Origin: Rhizobium sp. 16-488-2b
GTDB taxonomy: Bacteria > Pseudomonadota > Alphaproteobacteria > Rhizobiales > Rhizobiaceae
Length of the DNA: 64,000 bases
Assembly: GCF_017741815.1 (NCBI RefSeq)
Contig: NZ_JAGHMF010000027.1
Coordinates: forward strand, 1-64,000
Direction: 5' to 3'
The notes under the pieces are model-generated. The model was given only the letters and a program-made list of their open reading frames with translations, made no database searches and had not been told where the DNA came from. This document shows, piece by piece, positions 35,133 to 43,083 of this stretch (position 1 is its first letter; the number at the start of each line of letters is the position of its first letter). Both the position numbers and the translations under genes were made by a program.

Positions 35133-35894
35133 ATGCGATTTTCAGGAAAAGCTGTTCTTGTCACAGGCGTTGCGAGCGGTCTCGGGAGAGCAGTAGCGCA
35201 GGCGCTGGCGGTCGAGGGGGCACAGCTGGCCCTTGTTGATCGTGCAAGAGAACCGCTCGACCAACTCGTTTCAGAACTTCAAAAGAACGGCTGCGAAGTT
35301 ATTCATTTCGTCGGCGACGTCGCGCAGGAGCAGACTTCCAAGGAAGCAATTGGTCTGGCTCTTCGGCAGTTCGGCAAGCTTGATATTTTGATCAACAATG
35401 CCGGGATCAATCCCACAGGCACCATTTCACAGACTGATCCGGCCACTTGGCAGCATGCTTTAGACGTCAATCTCAAGTCGGCGTACTTGTTTTGTCGGGA
35501 AGCCATTCCGCACATGATCGAGGCTGGCAAAGGGGTGATCGTCAATACGGCGTCGATTGCCGGGCAACGCGCCTCAACAGGCGAGTCCGTTTACGGCGTC
35601 TCTAAAGCCGGTCTGATCATGCTGACGCGGACAATCGCGCGAGATTATGGAGCGCGGGGCATTCGGGCGAATGCGATCTGCCCTGGCGTATTGGAGAGTG
35701 TCATGGCGGATCGTCTGACACGCATGTCTTCAGATCAAGTCCTGGCACGTGATCAGCGGTTTGCGCCAACTGTTCCGCTTGGTCGCTTGGGGACCTACGA
35801 AGAAATTGCCAAGTCTATTTTGTTCTTGGCGAGCGAGGATGCCAGCTACGTCAATGGCGCGCAGCTGACAGTAGACGGCGGTCTGACCGCCTAG
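35133..35894 (+). CDS. SDR-family oxidoreductase
   Basis: Classical short-chain dehydrogenase, 253 residues: cofactor motif TGVASGLGRA, NNAG at about 90, catalytic S-x12-Y-x3-K (A-S in VNTASIAG, Y-G-V-S-K) and the C-terminal VDGG. NAD(P)-dependent oxidation or reduction of a hydroxyl/keto group. It is first in a plus-strand group with the binding protein and ATPase of the transporter, so its substrate is probably taken up by that transporter. Confidence 0.9.
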   Translation: MRFSGKAVLVTGVASGLGRAVAQALAVEGAQLALVDRAREPLDQLVSELQKNGCEVIHFVGDVAQEQTSKEAIGLALRQFGKLDILINNAGINPTGTISQTDPATWQHALDVNLKSAYLFCREAIPHMIEAGKGVIVNTASIAGQRASTGESVYGVSKAGLIMLTRTIARDYGARGIRANAICPGVLESVMADRLTRMSSDQVLARDQRFAPTVPLGRLGTYEEIAKSILFLASEDASYVNGAQLTVDGGLTA

Positions 35895-35952
35895 AAAAAT
35901 TGCACCCCGCTGTCTCGGGCTGCATGCCGATAACCACATTGAAAAAAGGGGA

Positions 35953-36861
35953 ATGCTCATGCATACGAAGAAAGACAATGAAATGCAGGCTGACCGACGT
36001 TCGCTTCTGACTGCCGGGTTGTTTGCCGGAGGCGCTGCGGCCGTGGTGCTGGGAGCTAGTGGTGCCGCCCAAGCTCAGGATGCCAACAAGGAGTCCGTTT
36101 TGGACAAGGCGATCCGCACCAAGAAAATTACCGTTGCGGCTAGCCTGAAGTATCCGCCGAACCTCTATCTTAACGATAAGGGCGAACCGGATGGCTATGA
36201 AATCGCCATCATCCGCCGAATGATGAACGATATTTCCCCCGACATTCAGGTGGAGTTCGCCGACATGGACTTCGGCCAGATGTTTGCCGCCGTTGAGTCA
36301 GGACGTGCCGACATGATGACCACCGGCACGATCTTGCCGAGCCGATCGCTACGGGGGTGGTTTGCAGGTTGCGCCGTTACGTTCCAGCCGGTTTACATCG
36401 TCGGACGACAAGCTGCGGAATTGACATTCGATCAGATGAACAACTCCAGCTTCAAATTCGCGGCTCTTCAAGGCAGCTCGCAAGAAGCAAAGATCCGCGC
36501 GCTCTATCCCAAAGCCTCAGTATCGGTTTTTCCCGACCAGACCGGAGCCATTGGCGAGGTGATGTCTGGTCGAGCCAATGCCACCCTGCAATCGCTGTTC
36601 ACGATCGTGAATACCAAAAAGCAAGGCGTCGACCTCGCGATCATCGGCAACGCGCCGGCCTATGTGGATCACAATACGTTCTTCATGCCGACCGGCGATA
36701 TGAAGATGTACATGTTCGTGACCAACTGGCTGTTGTTCAACGCCGCCGGCGGGATCATCAACTCCTTGTACCGCGAATATATTGGCAAGGACGCAATTGC
36801 AGCCGGTCTGCCATATCTCGCAGTCGGTCCTGGCGGCAGCCCGCTTCGCATTGAAGCCTAA
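35953..36861 (+). CDS. Amino-acid ABC transporter substrate-binding protein
   Basis: 302 residues with a Tat-like leader: R-R-S-L-L-T-A-G-L followed by a hydrophobic Gly/Ala run and AQAQD cleavage region (about residue 40). The mature part is a SBP_bac_3 type: KITVAASLKYPPNLYLNDKGEPDGYEIAI, then MFAAVESGRADMMT. The Tat signal is unusual for this class but seen in rhizobia. It lies 59 bp after the SDR and 51 bp before the ATPase. An ATG at 35983 (MQADRRS) could be the true start with a more typical leader. Confidence 0.88.
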   Translation: MLMHTKKDNEMQADRRSLLTAGLFAGGAAAVVLGASGAAQAQDANKESVLDKAIRTKKITVAASLKYPPNLYLNDKGEPDGYEIAIIRRMMNDISPDIQVEFADMDFGQMFAAVESGRADMMTTGTILPSRSLRGWFAGCAVTFQPVYIVGRQAAELTFDQMNNSSFKFAALQGSSQEAKIRALYPKASVSVFPDQTGAIGEVMSGRANATLQSLFTIVNTKKQGVDLAIIGNAPAYVDHNTFFMPTGDMKMYMFVTNWLLFNAAGGIINSLYREYIGKDAIAAGLPYLAVGPGGSPLRIEA

Positions 36862-36912
36862 GCCTTCTGGGGCGGCTTGACCAGGCCGCCCCGCTTCGGC
36901 AAGGAGCGCAAA

Positions 36913-37713
36913 TTGGAACACGTCAATACAAAAAAAACCGTCATCTCGCTGCGAGGTGCAAGCAAATGGTTTCCAAGTCCCGATCTTCCAAACGTTCGGG
37001 GTCTGAACAATGTCTCGCTGGACGTTCTCGAAGGGGACGTGGTTGTTCTTCTGGGTCCTAGTGGCTCGGGAAAGAGTACCCTCCTCAGATGTCTTAACCT
37101 GCTGACCATCCCGGATGAGGGACACCTAAGGGTGGGGTCGATTGAGTGGGATGCGCAGATCTATCACGGCACGCGCTCAAAGGAACGTCGCTACAAGCGC
37201 GACTTCCAAACGCTTCGCCGCGAAACCGGGATGGTTTTCCAACATTTCAACCTTTTCCCTCACATGACGGTGCTGGAAAATGTGATGTGCGGCCTCATCC
37301 ACACCAAGGGCCTTTCCAAGGCAGAGGCGAGGGAGACCGCACAAAAGGAGCTCTCCAAGGTCGGGCTTGCTGACCGGGCAGAGCACTTTCCCGGTCAATT
37401 GTCAGGTGGACAGAAACAACGGGTCGCCATCGCACGTGCTATCGCGACGAAGCCCCTCGCAATGCTCTTTGATGAGCCAACATCTGCCCTCGATCCGGAA
37501 TTGCGTGGCAGCGTCCTGTCAGTGATGCAGGATCTTGCCAGGGAAGGTATGACCATGGTCGTCGTCACCCATGAGATGGGTTTTGCACGGGCCGTTGGCA
37601 ATCATATCGTCTTTCTGGAGAACGGTGAAATCATTGAGGAGGGCATGTCTGCCACATTCCTCGACAATCCCAAGACCGACCGCGCAAAACGATTTCTATC
37701 GGAAATCGCCTAA
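36913..37713 (+). CDS. Amino-acid ABC transporter ATP-binding protein (GlnQ type)
   Basis: 266 residues with the TTG at 36913 preceded by AAGGAG; a further-upstream TTG at 36877 has no ribosome site. Walker A GPSGSGKST, signature LSGGQKQRVAIARA, Walker B MLFDEPTSALDPE and H-switch VTHEMGF are all present. It powers the permease pair at 33636-34963 with the binding protein at 35953; the set is split over both strands around the SDR. Confidence 0.92.
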   Translation: MEHVNTKKTVISLRGASKWFPSPDLPNVRGLNNVSLDVLEGDVVVLLGPSGSGKSTLLRCLNLLTIPDEGHLRVGSIEWDAQIYHGTRSKERRYKRDFQTLRRETGMVFQHFNLFPHMTVLENVMCGLIHTKGLSKAEARETAQKELSKVGLADRAEHFPGQLSGGQKQRVAIARAIATKPLAMLFDEPTSALDPELRGSVLSVMQDLAREGMTMVVVTHEMGFARAVGNHIVFLENGEIIEEGMSATFLDNPKTDRAKRFLSEIA

Positions 37714-38052
37714 AGCCAGCACGGATGACAGAGCGAGGGAATACACGCAAAGGAACGGCCGAAGGTCAGGAGTTCAGAAGGCGTCGAGAAACCGATAGCT
37801 CGCAGGGCAAAGGTGCGACAACATCCTAAGGTTTCTCATCGTCGTCCGATAGTCCGGGAGCGAGGCGGTAGCCGGCCAAGACGAGGGTGTCGATGTCCAA
37901 TGCTGGGCTGATGCACATCAGCGCGCGTTTTGAGCGCTGAAGCCTCACGGTCCGCCGATCCTCTCCTCACGGGCAGCTCAAATAGGAGGCTTGTAGCCTT
38001 CGATCTCGCGATGCCACTTGGCCTTACCGCATTGGCCTGACCGGGGCATCGA
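37714..38052. other. Gene-free gap
   Basis: About 340 bp. No gene, strong hairpin or known repeat recognised; it separates the transporter group from the minus-strand dioxygenase operon and probably holds their 3' ends. Confidence 0.4.
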
Positions 38053-38601
38053 TCAAGCCAGCGGGAGTGGCGTTAGATGATCCCGGAACTGCGATTTATT
38101 CCAGACATACTTCCGCGCCGTCCGCTCCATCCCCTCGATTGCCTCGGGCGTAAGCGGGCGTGTTACCTTGGCCGGCATCCCCACCACAAGCGATCCATCA
38201 GGGATGTCCATCCCCTCGGTCACCAGCGCGCCTGCGCCGATCAGGCAATTCCGTCCGATCCGGGCTCCGTTGAGAACAGTGGCTCCCATACCGATCAGGC
38301 TGCCATTGCCAATGGTGCAGCCATGCAGCATGGCCTTGTGGCCAATCGTACAGCCAATGCCAATGGTCAGCGGAAAGCCGGGATCGACATGTAGCACGCA
38401 ATGTTCCTGAATGTTGCTGTTTTCGCCTATGACGATGGGTTCATTATCGCCGCGCAGCACTGATCCCCACCATACTGAAGCGCCGGCTCCAAGCGTCACC
38501 CGACCGATAACTCGCGCATCCGGCGCGATCCAGAAGTCGCCATCCGCAGGAAGGCTGGGGGAGTGATCCCCTAGCCCATAAAGGTTTGACGGCGCACTCA
38601 T
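38053..38601 (-). CDS. Gamma-carbonic-anhydrase-like hexapeptide-repeat protein
   Basis: 182 residues forming a left-handed beta-helix: many (I/V/L)-G-x4 repeats, for example VIGENSNIQEHCVLHVDPG and IGCTIGHKAMLHGCTIGN. His residues at HCVLH, GHKAMLHG sit where the metal ligands of gamma carbonic anhydrase are. It overlaps the dioxygenase gene stop by four bases (38598-38601), so the two are coupled. Such proteins often accompany catabolic operons; the real reaction here is unknown. Confidence 0.88.
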   Translation of the reverse strand: MSAPSNLYGLGDHSPSLPADGDFWIAPDARVIGRVTLGAGASVWWGSVLRGDNEPIVIGENSNIQEHCVLHVDPGFPLTIGIGCTIGHKAMLHGCTIGNGSLIGMGATVLNGARIGRNCLIGAGALVTEGMDIPDGSLVVGMPAKVTRPLTPEAIEGMERTARKYVWNKSQFRDHLTPLPLA

Positions 38602-39266
38602 TCGAAGAAGGTCGCGTTGCGGCCGCCGACGACAATGTTGAACCTGAAGCCTTTCTCAACGTCGATTCCGGGTGTGTCATAGGGCTTGCCGATGTTGCGC
38701 TCGAATGCGTCTCCCATCAGGATTGCCATCGGGTCGGTCGCGTTGTTGGGTTCGTCCGGGAAGTACATCTGGGTGACCAGCCGAGCTGATCCGCCGCTGA
38801 CCGATAGATGAATATGCTTGGGCCGCCAGCGCCCGATGTCAGGGCGGGCCAGATAAGCGCCAGGGCTGATGGTCCAGAACCGGTAGTTGCCGTCATCGTC
38901 AGTCAGCACCCGACCCATACCGAGGAAGCGATCGTCGAGCTTCAGGCCTGAGTGATCCTCGACATGGCGGTAACGGCCATAGTGATTGGCGTTCCAGATT
39001 TCCAACAGCGTGTTGCGCAGTGGTCTGCCGCTTTCGGTCCGCACGGTTCCCGTCACCTCGATAGGAATGCCGTCGGCGCGGGTAAGATCGGGTGAAATCC
39101 GGGTCATATCCCATTCGTTCTGGCGAGAAAGCACTCGCGCGGGCAGGTAGGGCACGAAGCTTTCGCGGGCCGCAGCAGGGATCAGGCGCAGCCGCTTGCG
39201 CGGCGTCCGCTGATCAGAGGTGTTGTCGGTCGGCCCTATTCCGAGCTGCCGTCCAAGTTTTGTCAT
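38598..39266 (-). CDS. Intradiol dioxygenase, protocatechuate 3,4-dioxygenase beta-like (PcaH)
   Basis: 222 residues. The catechol-type core contains NANHYGRY, GNYRFWTISPGAY and RPKHIHLSV, supplying the Fe(III) ligands Tyr, Tyr, His, His of the catalytic beta subunit. It cleaves aromatic diols between the hydroxyls. It lies 15 bp from the alpha-like gene (39282). No pcaB, pcaC or pcaD gene is present here, so the ring substrate and its downstream route may differ from the classical protocatechuate pathway. Confidence 0.87.
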   Translation of the reverse strand: MTKLGRQLGIGPTDNTSDQRTPRKRLRLIPAAARESFVPYLPARVLSRQNEWDMTRISPDLTRADGIPIEVTGTVRTESGRPLRNTLLEIWNANHYGRYRHVEDHSGLKLDDRFLGMGRVLTDDDGNYRFWTISPGAYLARPDIGRWRPKHIHLSVSGGSARLVTQMYFPDEPNNATDPMAILMGDAFERNIGKPYDTPGIDVEKGFRFNIVVGGRNATFFE

Positions 39267-39281
39267 GTTAGCATCCTCCTA

Positions 39282-39890
39282 TCAGCTTTCGAAATCGTCG
39301 AAGAACGGGGTCTCATTCTCCCCGGCCATCACTATATCCAGACGATAGACCTCGGCCCCGTCCACCGTGCGTCCGTCCGGTCGCGCGATCAGCCGTGAGC
39401 GATCCGCATCGTCCAGTTCGGAAAGCAACGGGTCTTCGTCATTGCCGGGTTGGTCGGCAAAGAAGACCTGCGTGACGATTCGGCTTATCCCGTCTGAGAA
39501 CAACGTTACCGTGATGTTCGGCGCTCGGCCCTCGGCGGCGCCGGGAAGAATGGTACGGAAGGAATATTCCCCGCTGGCACTGCGAAGCCTACCGTAGCCG
39601 TAGAACCAAGGGTCGATATCGGCGTGCCCCGCCATTCTTGGCGTGCGATACACCCCCTTGGCATTGGCCTGCCAGAACTCCATGACGACACCATTGGCCA
39701 GATCCCCATGCCGGTCCAGAACGCGGCCGCGAAGGATGATACGCTGCCCGCTGGCCCCGCCGATCACGCCCGGATGAATGCGGGTCAAATCTTCCAGGCT
39801 TTCATCTCCGAAATAGATCGGAAAATAGGGGCCGCAGGTGTCTTCATTGGTCGGTGCCAGGGCATTTTCTTTTCGATGCTCCTGTGTCAT
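39282..39890 (-). CDS. Intradiol dioxygenase alpha-like subunit (PcaG)
   Basis: 202 residues from the ATG at 39890 (GGAGG eight bases upstream); the longer frame to 40763 is antisense to the IclR gene. It has the family N-terminus NEDTCGPYFPIYFG, VVMEFWQANAKGVY and GEYSFRTILPG, while the two His ligands are replaced around APNITVTLF, as in the non-catalytic alpha subunit. It opens the minus-strand operon with the beta subunit and the gamma-CA-like gene. Its promoter lies under the palindrome at 39917-39932. Confidence 0.88.
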   Translation of the reverse strand: MTQEHRKENALAPTNEDTCGPYFPIYFGDESLEDLTRIHPGVIGGASGQRIILRGRVLDRHGDLANGVVMEFWQANAKGVYRTPRMAGHADIDPWFYGYGRLRSASGEYSFRTILPGAAEGRAPNITVTLFSDGISRIVTQVFFADQPGNDEDPLLSELDDADRSRLIARPDGRTVDGAEVYRLDIVMAGENETPFFDDFES

Positions 39891-39916
39891 TGAATTTCCT
39901 CCGTTGAACCTATCCG

Positions 39917-39932
39917 GTTTTAGATATAAAAC
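39917..39932. promoter_or_regulatory. Palindromic operator 1 of the IclR cluster
   Basis: GTTTTAGATATAAAAC (arms GTTTTA/TAAAAC) in the pcaG-iclR gap. On the minus strand it overlaps the probable -10 (TATATC at 39923-39928, 18 bp from -35 TTGTCA at 39947-39952), so binding should repress the dioxygenase operon. A second copy with 12 of 16 identical bases lies at 43012-43027. The adjacent IclR protein is the likely binder. Confidence 0.55.
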
Positions 39933-39968
39933 GTCGGCGCAAATCTTGACAAAAGACTGGCCCGACGC

Positions 39969-40760
39969 GTGAGCGAATCCTCCAACCATTCCATATACTT
40001 CGTCCCTGGCCTCCACCGGGGGCTGCGCGTTCTCGAAATCCTTGGCGAGGCGGGCAAGCCGATGTCGCTTAGCGAAATCTCGCAGGTGATGAAGCTCAGC
40101 CGGTCGTCGGTATTTCGCCTGATCTATACGCTGCGGCAGATGGGCTTCCTCAAGGAGGCAGAACAGGCCAACAGTTACACATTGGGCGCACGGGTTTTGA
40201 ACCTTGGCTTCGCCTACCTCAATCAATTGCCGATCACGACAATCGCACGCCCGCATCTTTCGGCGTTGCGGGACAAGACCGGCGTCAGCGCCCATCTGAG
40301 CGTGCTTGAGGGTCACGACGTTCTCTATCTCGGGAGCCATCAAGCGCGCACGGGGTTCGTCTCGAATATGGTAACGGGAACGCGCACCGCCGCCTATGCA
40401 TCGGCGATCGGATGGTGCCTTCTGGTGTCGCTGAGCGATGACGAGCTTGAGGCGTTTTGCGAGGGGCAGGAGATGACCGCCTATACCGAGCACACTCCGA
40501 CCAACGCCGCAGCGCTCAAGTCCCGCGTCGATCAGGTGCGCGCCCAAGGTTTTATCGTCTCGCGTGGGTTCCGGGAACCCGGCGGATCCAGCGTTGCGGT
40601 TCCAGTGCGCGACAACAGCGGGAAGGTTGCCGCATGCATCAATATCTCTGGGCCGGACACCGGCTTCGACTTCGATCGGCTTGATAGCTTCTACATCCCC
40701 GAAACCCGGGCGACTGCGTTGCAAATCTCGCGCGAGATGGGATATGGCGGGCCTGGCTGA
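39969..40760 (+). CDS. IclR-family transcriptional regulator
   Basis: 263 residues: N-terminal winged helix (residues 12-75, FVPGLHRGLRVLEIL, SLSEISQVMKLSRSSVFRLIYTL) and a C-terminal effector domain with VLEGHDVLYLG, AYASAIGWCLL and VSRGFREPGGSSVAVPV. GTG start at 39969. Divergent from the intradiol dioxygenase genes with an operator-like palindrome between. It likely controls both the dioxygenase operon and the aminotransferase/CoA-transferase promoters. The effector is probably the aromatic substrate or its product (inferred). Confidence 0.9.
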   Translation: MSESSNHSIYFVPGLHRGLRVLEILGEAGKPMSLSEISQVMKLSRSSVFRLIYTLRQMGFLKEAEQANSYTLGARVLNLGFAYLNQLPITTIARPHLSALRDKTGVSAHLSVLEGHDVLYLGSHQARTGFVSNMVTGTRTAAYASAIGWCLLVSLSDDELEAFCEGQEMTAYTEHTPTNAAALKSRVDQVRAQGFIVSRGFREPGGSSVAVPVRDNSGKVAACINISGPDTGFDFDRLDSFYIPETRATALQISREMGYGGPG

Positions 40761-40762
40761 CA

Positions 40763-41638
40763 TCAGCTTAGACCAAGGATAGTGCGGGCCTCCCCGGAGC
40801 TGGCGATCGTGCCGCCAAGGCTGTGGATGATGGAAGTGCCCTTTTCCACCAGTTGCGCGTTCGACCGGCAGTATTCACCCTTCTCGATATAGGCCGTGTC
40901 CTCCATCCCGATGCGGCAGTGACCGCCCAGAAGGAAGGCTTGCGCTAGCATCGGGAAGGCCATCCGTCCAATCCCGAAGGCTGCCCATTCCGTCTCCTCC
41001 GGCAACTGACTGACCAAGTAGGCCATGGTCTCGGGGTTGGCCACCGCGCCGAAGCGAACGCCCAACACCATCTGCACCATCAGCGGTTTCTTGATAACGC
41101 CGCGCGAAAGGAAATCCTTCAGCATGTGCAAATCGCCGGAATCGAAGATCTCGATCTCAGGCTTTACGCCGGCCGCGTAAATCCGCCCTGCCATGATCTC
41201 CAGGTTACGTGGCGTGTTGATGACGCTAGCTTGACCCGACCACATGGTGTTGAAGTCGAGCGTGCAGATATCAGGACGCAGCTCTTCGACATGGGCCACG
41301 CGCTTGTCGGGTGCACAAAGCGTCGAGCCGGGCGCGGCAATCTGCGGATCGTCGTCAGAGGGGATGAAACGGCCGCCCTCACCGGTGGTCAAATTGAGGA
41401 TGACCTCCTCATCCTGTTCTCGGATCCGCTGCACGAGTTCGCGATAGAGCTCGAGCCGCATTGAGCCCTTGGCGGTCTCGGGATCGCGCACATGCAAATG
41501 CACGATGGAGGCTCCCGCCTTGGCAGCGTCCAACGCCTGTTCGGCAATCTGTTTCGGCGTGATCGGCAAATGCGGGCTGTTTTCAGGCGACATCAAATTG
41601 CCGGTGATGGCGGCTGTCAGGATGGTTTTCTTGACCAT
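40763..41638 (-). CDS. DUF849 / beta-keto-acid cleavage enzyme (BKACE)
   Basis: 291 residues from ATG 41638. Zn-dependent TIM barrel that in characterised members condenses a beta-keto acid with acetyl-CoA to acetoacetate and a new CoA ester. It shows ILTAAITGN, VHLHVRDPETAKG with the HLH metal pair, EEVILNLTTGEGG and the late NPETMAYLVSQLP. In principle it could act on a beta-ketoadipate-type product of the ring-cleavage route; this is inference. One base separates it from the aminotransferase stop. It ends convergently within 3 bp of the IclR gene. Confidence 0.88.
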   Translation of the reverse strand: MVKKTILTAAITGNLMSPENSPHLPITPKQIAEQALDAAKAGASIVHLHVRDPETAKGSMRLELYRELVQRIREQDEEVILNLTTGEGGRFIPSDDDPQIAAPGSTLCAPDKRVAHVEELRPDICTLDFNTMWSGQASVINTPRNLEIMAGRIYAAGVKPEIEIFDSGDLHMLKDFLSRGVIKKPLMVQMVLGVRFGAVANPETMAYLVSQLPEETEWAAFGIGRMAFPMLAQAFLLGGHCRIGMEDTAYIEKGEYCRSNAQLVEKGTSIIHSLGGTIASSGEARTILGLS

Positions 41639-41639
41639 G

Positions 41640-42980
41640 TCACTTCTCCACCTTGTTAAGAACCGTTTCGACCGCTCGCGCGAGCAGGTCAACGATGCGC
41701 GCGATCTCGTCCGGGGTCGAGGTATAGGACGGGGCGAGCAGGACGTGGTCTCCATTCGTCCCATCGGCGCAGCCCTGCGCCGGGTAGCACATCAAGCCGA
41801 GATCAAGCGCGGCTCTCTGGATCTTTTGCGATAGCCTCGCTGCGGCAGGAAAGGACGCCTTTGAGGCTTTGTCCGCTACCAGCTCTACGGTCCAGAACAA
41901 ACCTCGGCCCCTGACATCACCGATATTGGGATTTTGGCCGAACCGTGCGTTAAGCGCGTCACGCAGCTGTTCCCCGCGCGCCCTGACGTTTTCAAGCAGG
42001 TTCTGGTCCTGGATCACTTTCTGCACCGCAAGCGCGCCGGCAGTGGCGACGGCGTGGGACATATAGGTGTGTCCGTTCCAAAGAAGGCCGCTACCGTTCT
42101 GAATCGCGGCAACGACCTTCTCGGCGGCCATGACGGCGGCGATCGGCTGGAATCCCGCGCCAAGACCCTTGGCAAGCGTTGTGATGTCAGCGGCTATACC
42201 TTCCTGTTCCAGCGCGAAAAGGCTGCCGGTGCGCCCCATGCCGCACATGACCTCGTCGGCGATTAATAGAACGCCGTGCCTGTCACAGATCTCGCGAATG
42301 CGCTGAAAATAGCCTCTCGGAGCGGGTTGCGTGCCGAGCGAAGCCCCGACCACCGGCTCCGCCACGAAGGCCATGACGGTGTCGGGACCAAGTTCGCGGA
42401 TGCGCTGGTCCAGCAGGTTCGCCATGCGCTCTGCGAATGCAGCCTCGGATTCGCCGTCGTGGCGCATCCTGTATTCATAGGCGGCGTCGATGTGACCGAC
42501 GTCCATCAACAGCGGCCGGAAGGGTGCCCGCCTGCCGGCGTGCCCCCCGGTCGCCAGTGCTCCCAGTGTGTTGCCGTGATATGAGGGGGCCCGTGCGATG
42601 ATCCGCGTACGTGCGGCTTCCCCGCGTTCAAGATGGTACTGCCGCGCAAGTTTCAGCGCCGCCTCCATCGCCTCGGATCCGCTGCCCAAAAACATCACCC
42701 GACCATCGCCTGTGCCTTCGGGTGCGCGTTCCACAAGGAAACTCGCAAGCTCCTCGGCCGGTTCGTTGGTGAAAAAGCTCGTATGCGCAAACGCGACCCG
42801 GTCGATCTGTCTCTTGATGGCGGACCTGACCCTTTCGTTATCGTGGCCGAGGCACGACACAGCGGCGCCGCCGCACGCATCCAGGTAGCGCTTACCGCTC
42901 TCGTCGATCAGAAAGTTTCCGTCTCCGCCGACAACAGTTGGAAGCGTCGCGTCGAGAGAGCGGTGCAGCACGTGGGACAT
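41640..42980 (-). CDS. Class III PLP aminotransferase
   Basis: 446 residues from the ATG at 42980 (MSHVLHRSL), which I prefer to the ATG at 43001: the promoter -10 at 43016-43021 would leave almost no leader for the longer form. Features: GGAAVSCLGHDNERV, MFLGSGSEAMEAALKLARQYH, PLP region YHGNTLGALATGGH, LIADEVMCGMGRTG and the Schiff-base Lys in TTLAKGLGAGF. It transfers an amino group, probably to pyruvate or 2-oxoglutarate, from an omega-type amine substrate. Followed by the BKACE gene. Confidence 0.9.
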   Translation of the reverse strand: MSHVLHRSLDATLPTVVGGDGNFLIDESGKRYLDACGGAAVSCLGHDNERVRSAIKRQIDRVAFAHTSFFTNEPAEELASFLVERAPEGTGDGRVMFLGSGSEAMEAALKLARQYHLERGEAARTRIIARAPSYHGNTLGALATGGHAGRRAPFRPLLMDVGHIDAAYEYRMRHDGESEAAFAERMANLLDQRIRELGPDTVMAFVAEPVVGASLGTQPAPRGYFQRIREICDRHGVLLIADEVMCGMGRTGSLFALEQEGIAADITTLAKGLGAGFQPIAAVMAAEKVVAAIQNGSGLLWNGHTYMSHAVATAGALAVQKVIQDQNLLENVRARGEQLRDALNARFGQNPNIGDVRGRGLFWTVELVADKASKASFPAAARLSQKIQRAALDLGLMCYPAQGCADGTNGDHVLLAPSYTSTPDEIARIVDLLARAVETVLNKVEK

Positions 42981-43011
42981 GGGCTCGATTCCGTCTTGCA
43001 TATAGAACAGC

Positions 43012-43027
43012 GTTTTGTATACTAAAC
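43012..43027. promoter_or_regulatory. Palindromic operator 2 of the IclR cluster
   Basis: GTTTTGTATACTAAAC between the aminotransferase and CoA-transferase genes; 12 of 16 bases equal operator 1 at 39917. It overlaps the minus-strand -10 (TATACA, 43016-43021). Confidence 0.55.
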
Positions 43028-43044
43028 AACATTAAAGGACTCAA
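43016..43044 (-). promoter_or_regulatory. Sigma70-type promoter of the aminotransferase-BKACE operon
   Basis: -35 TTGAGT (43039-43044) and -10 TATACA (43016-43021) with a 17-bp spacer on the minus strand. The predicted start is near 43009, which supports the ATG at 42980 rather than 43001. Confidence 0.5.
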
Positions 43045-43083
43045 GCGATTTCCTCTCGCGGTGGAAATATGGAGTTTGTCGTC

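Noticed and set aside
39891..40763. N-terminal extension of the PcaG-like gene
   Set aside because: Antisense to the intact IclR gene; a good ribosome site and family start lie at 39890.
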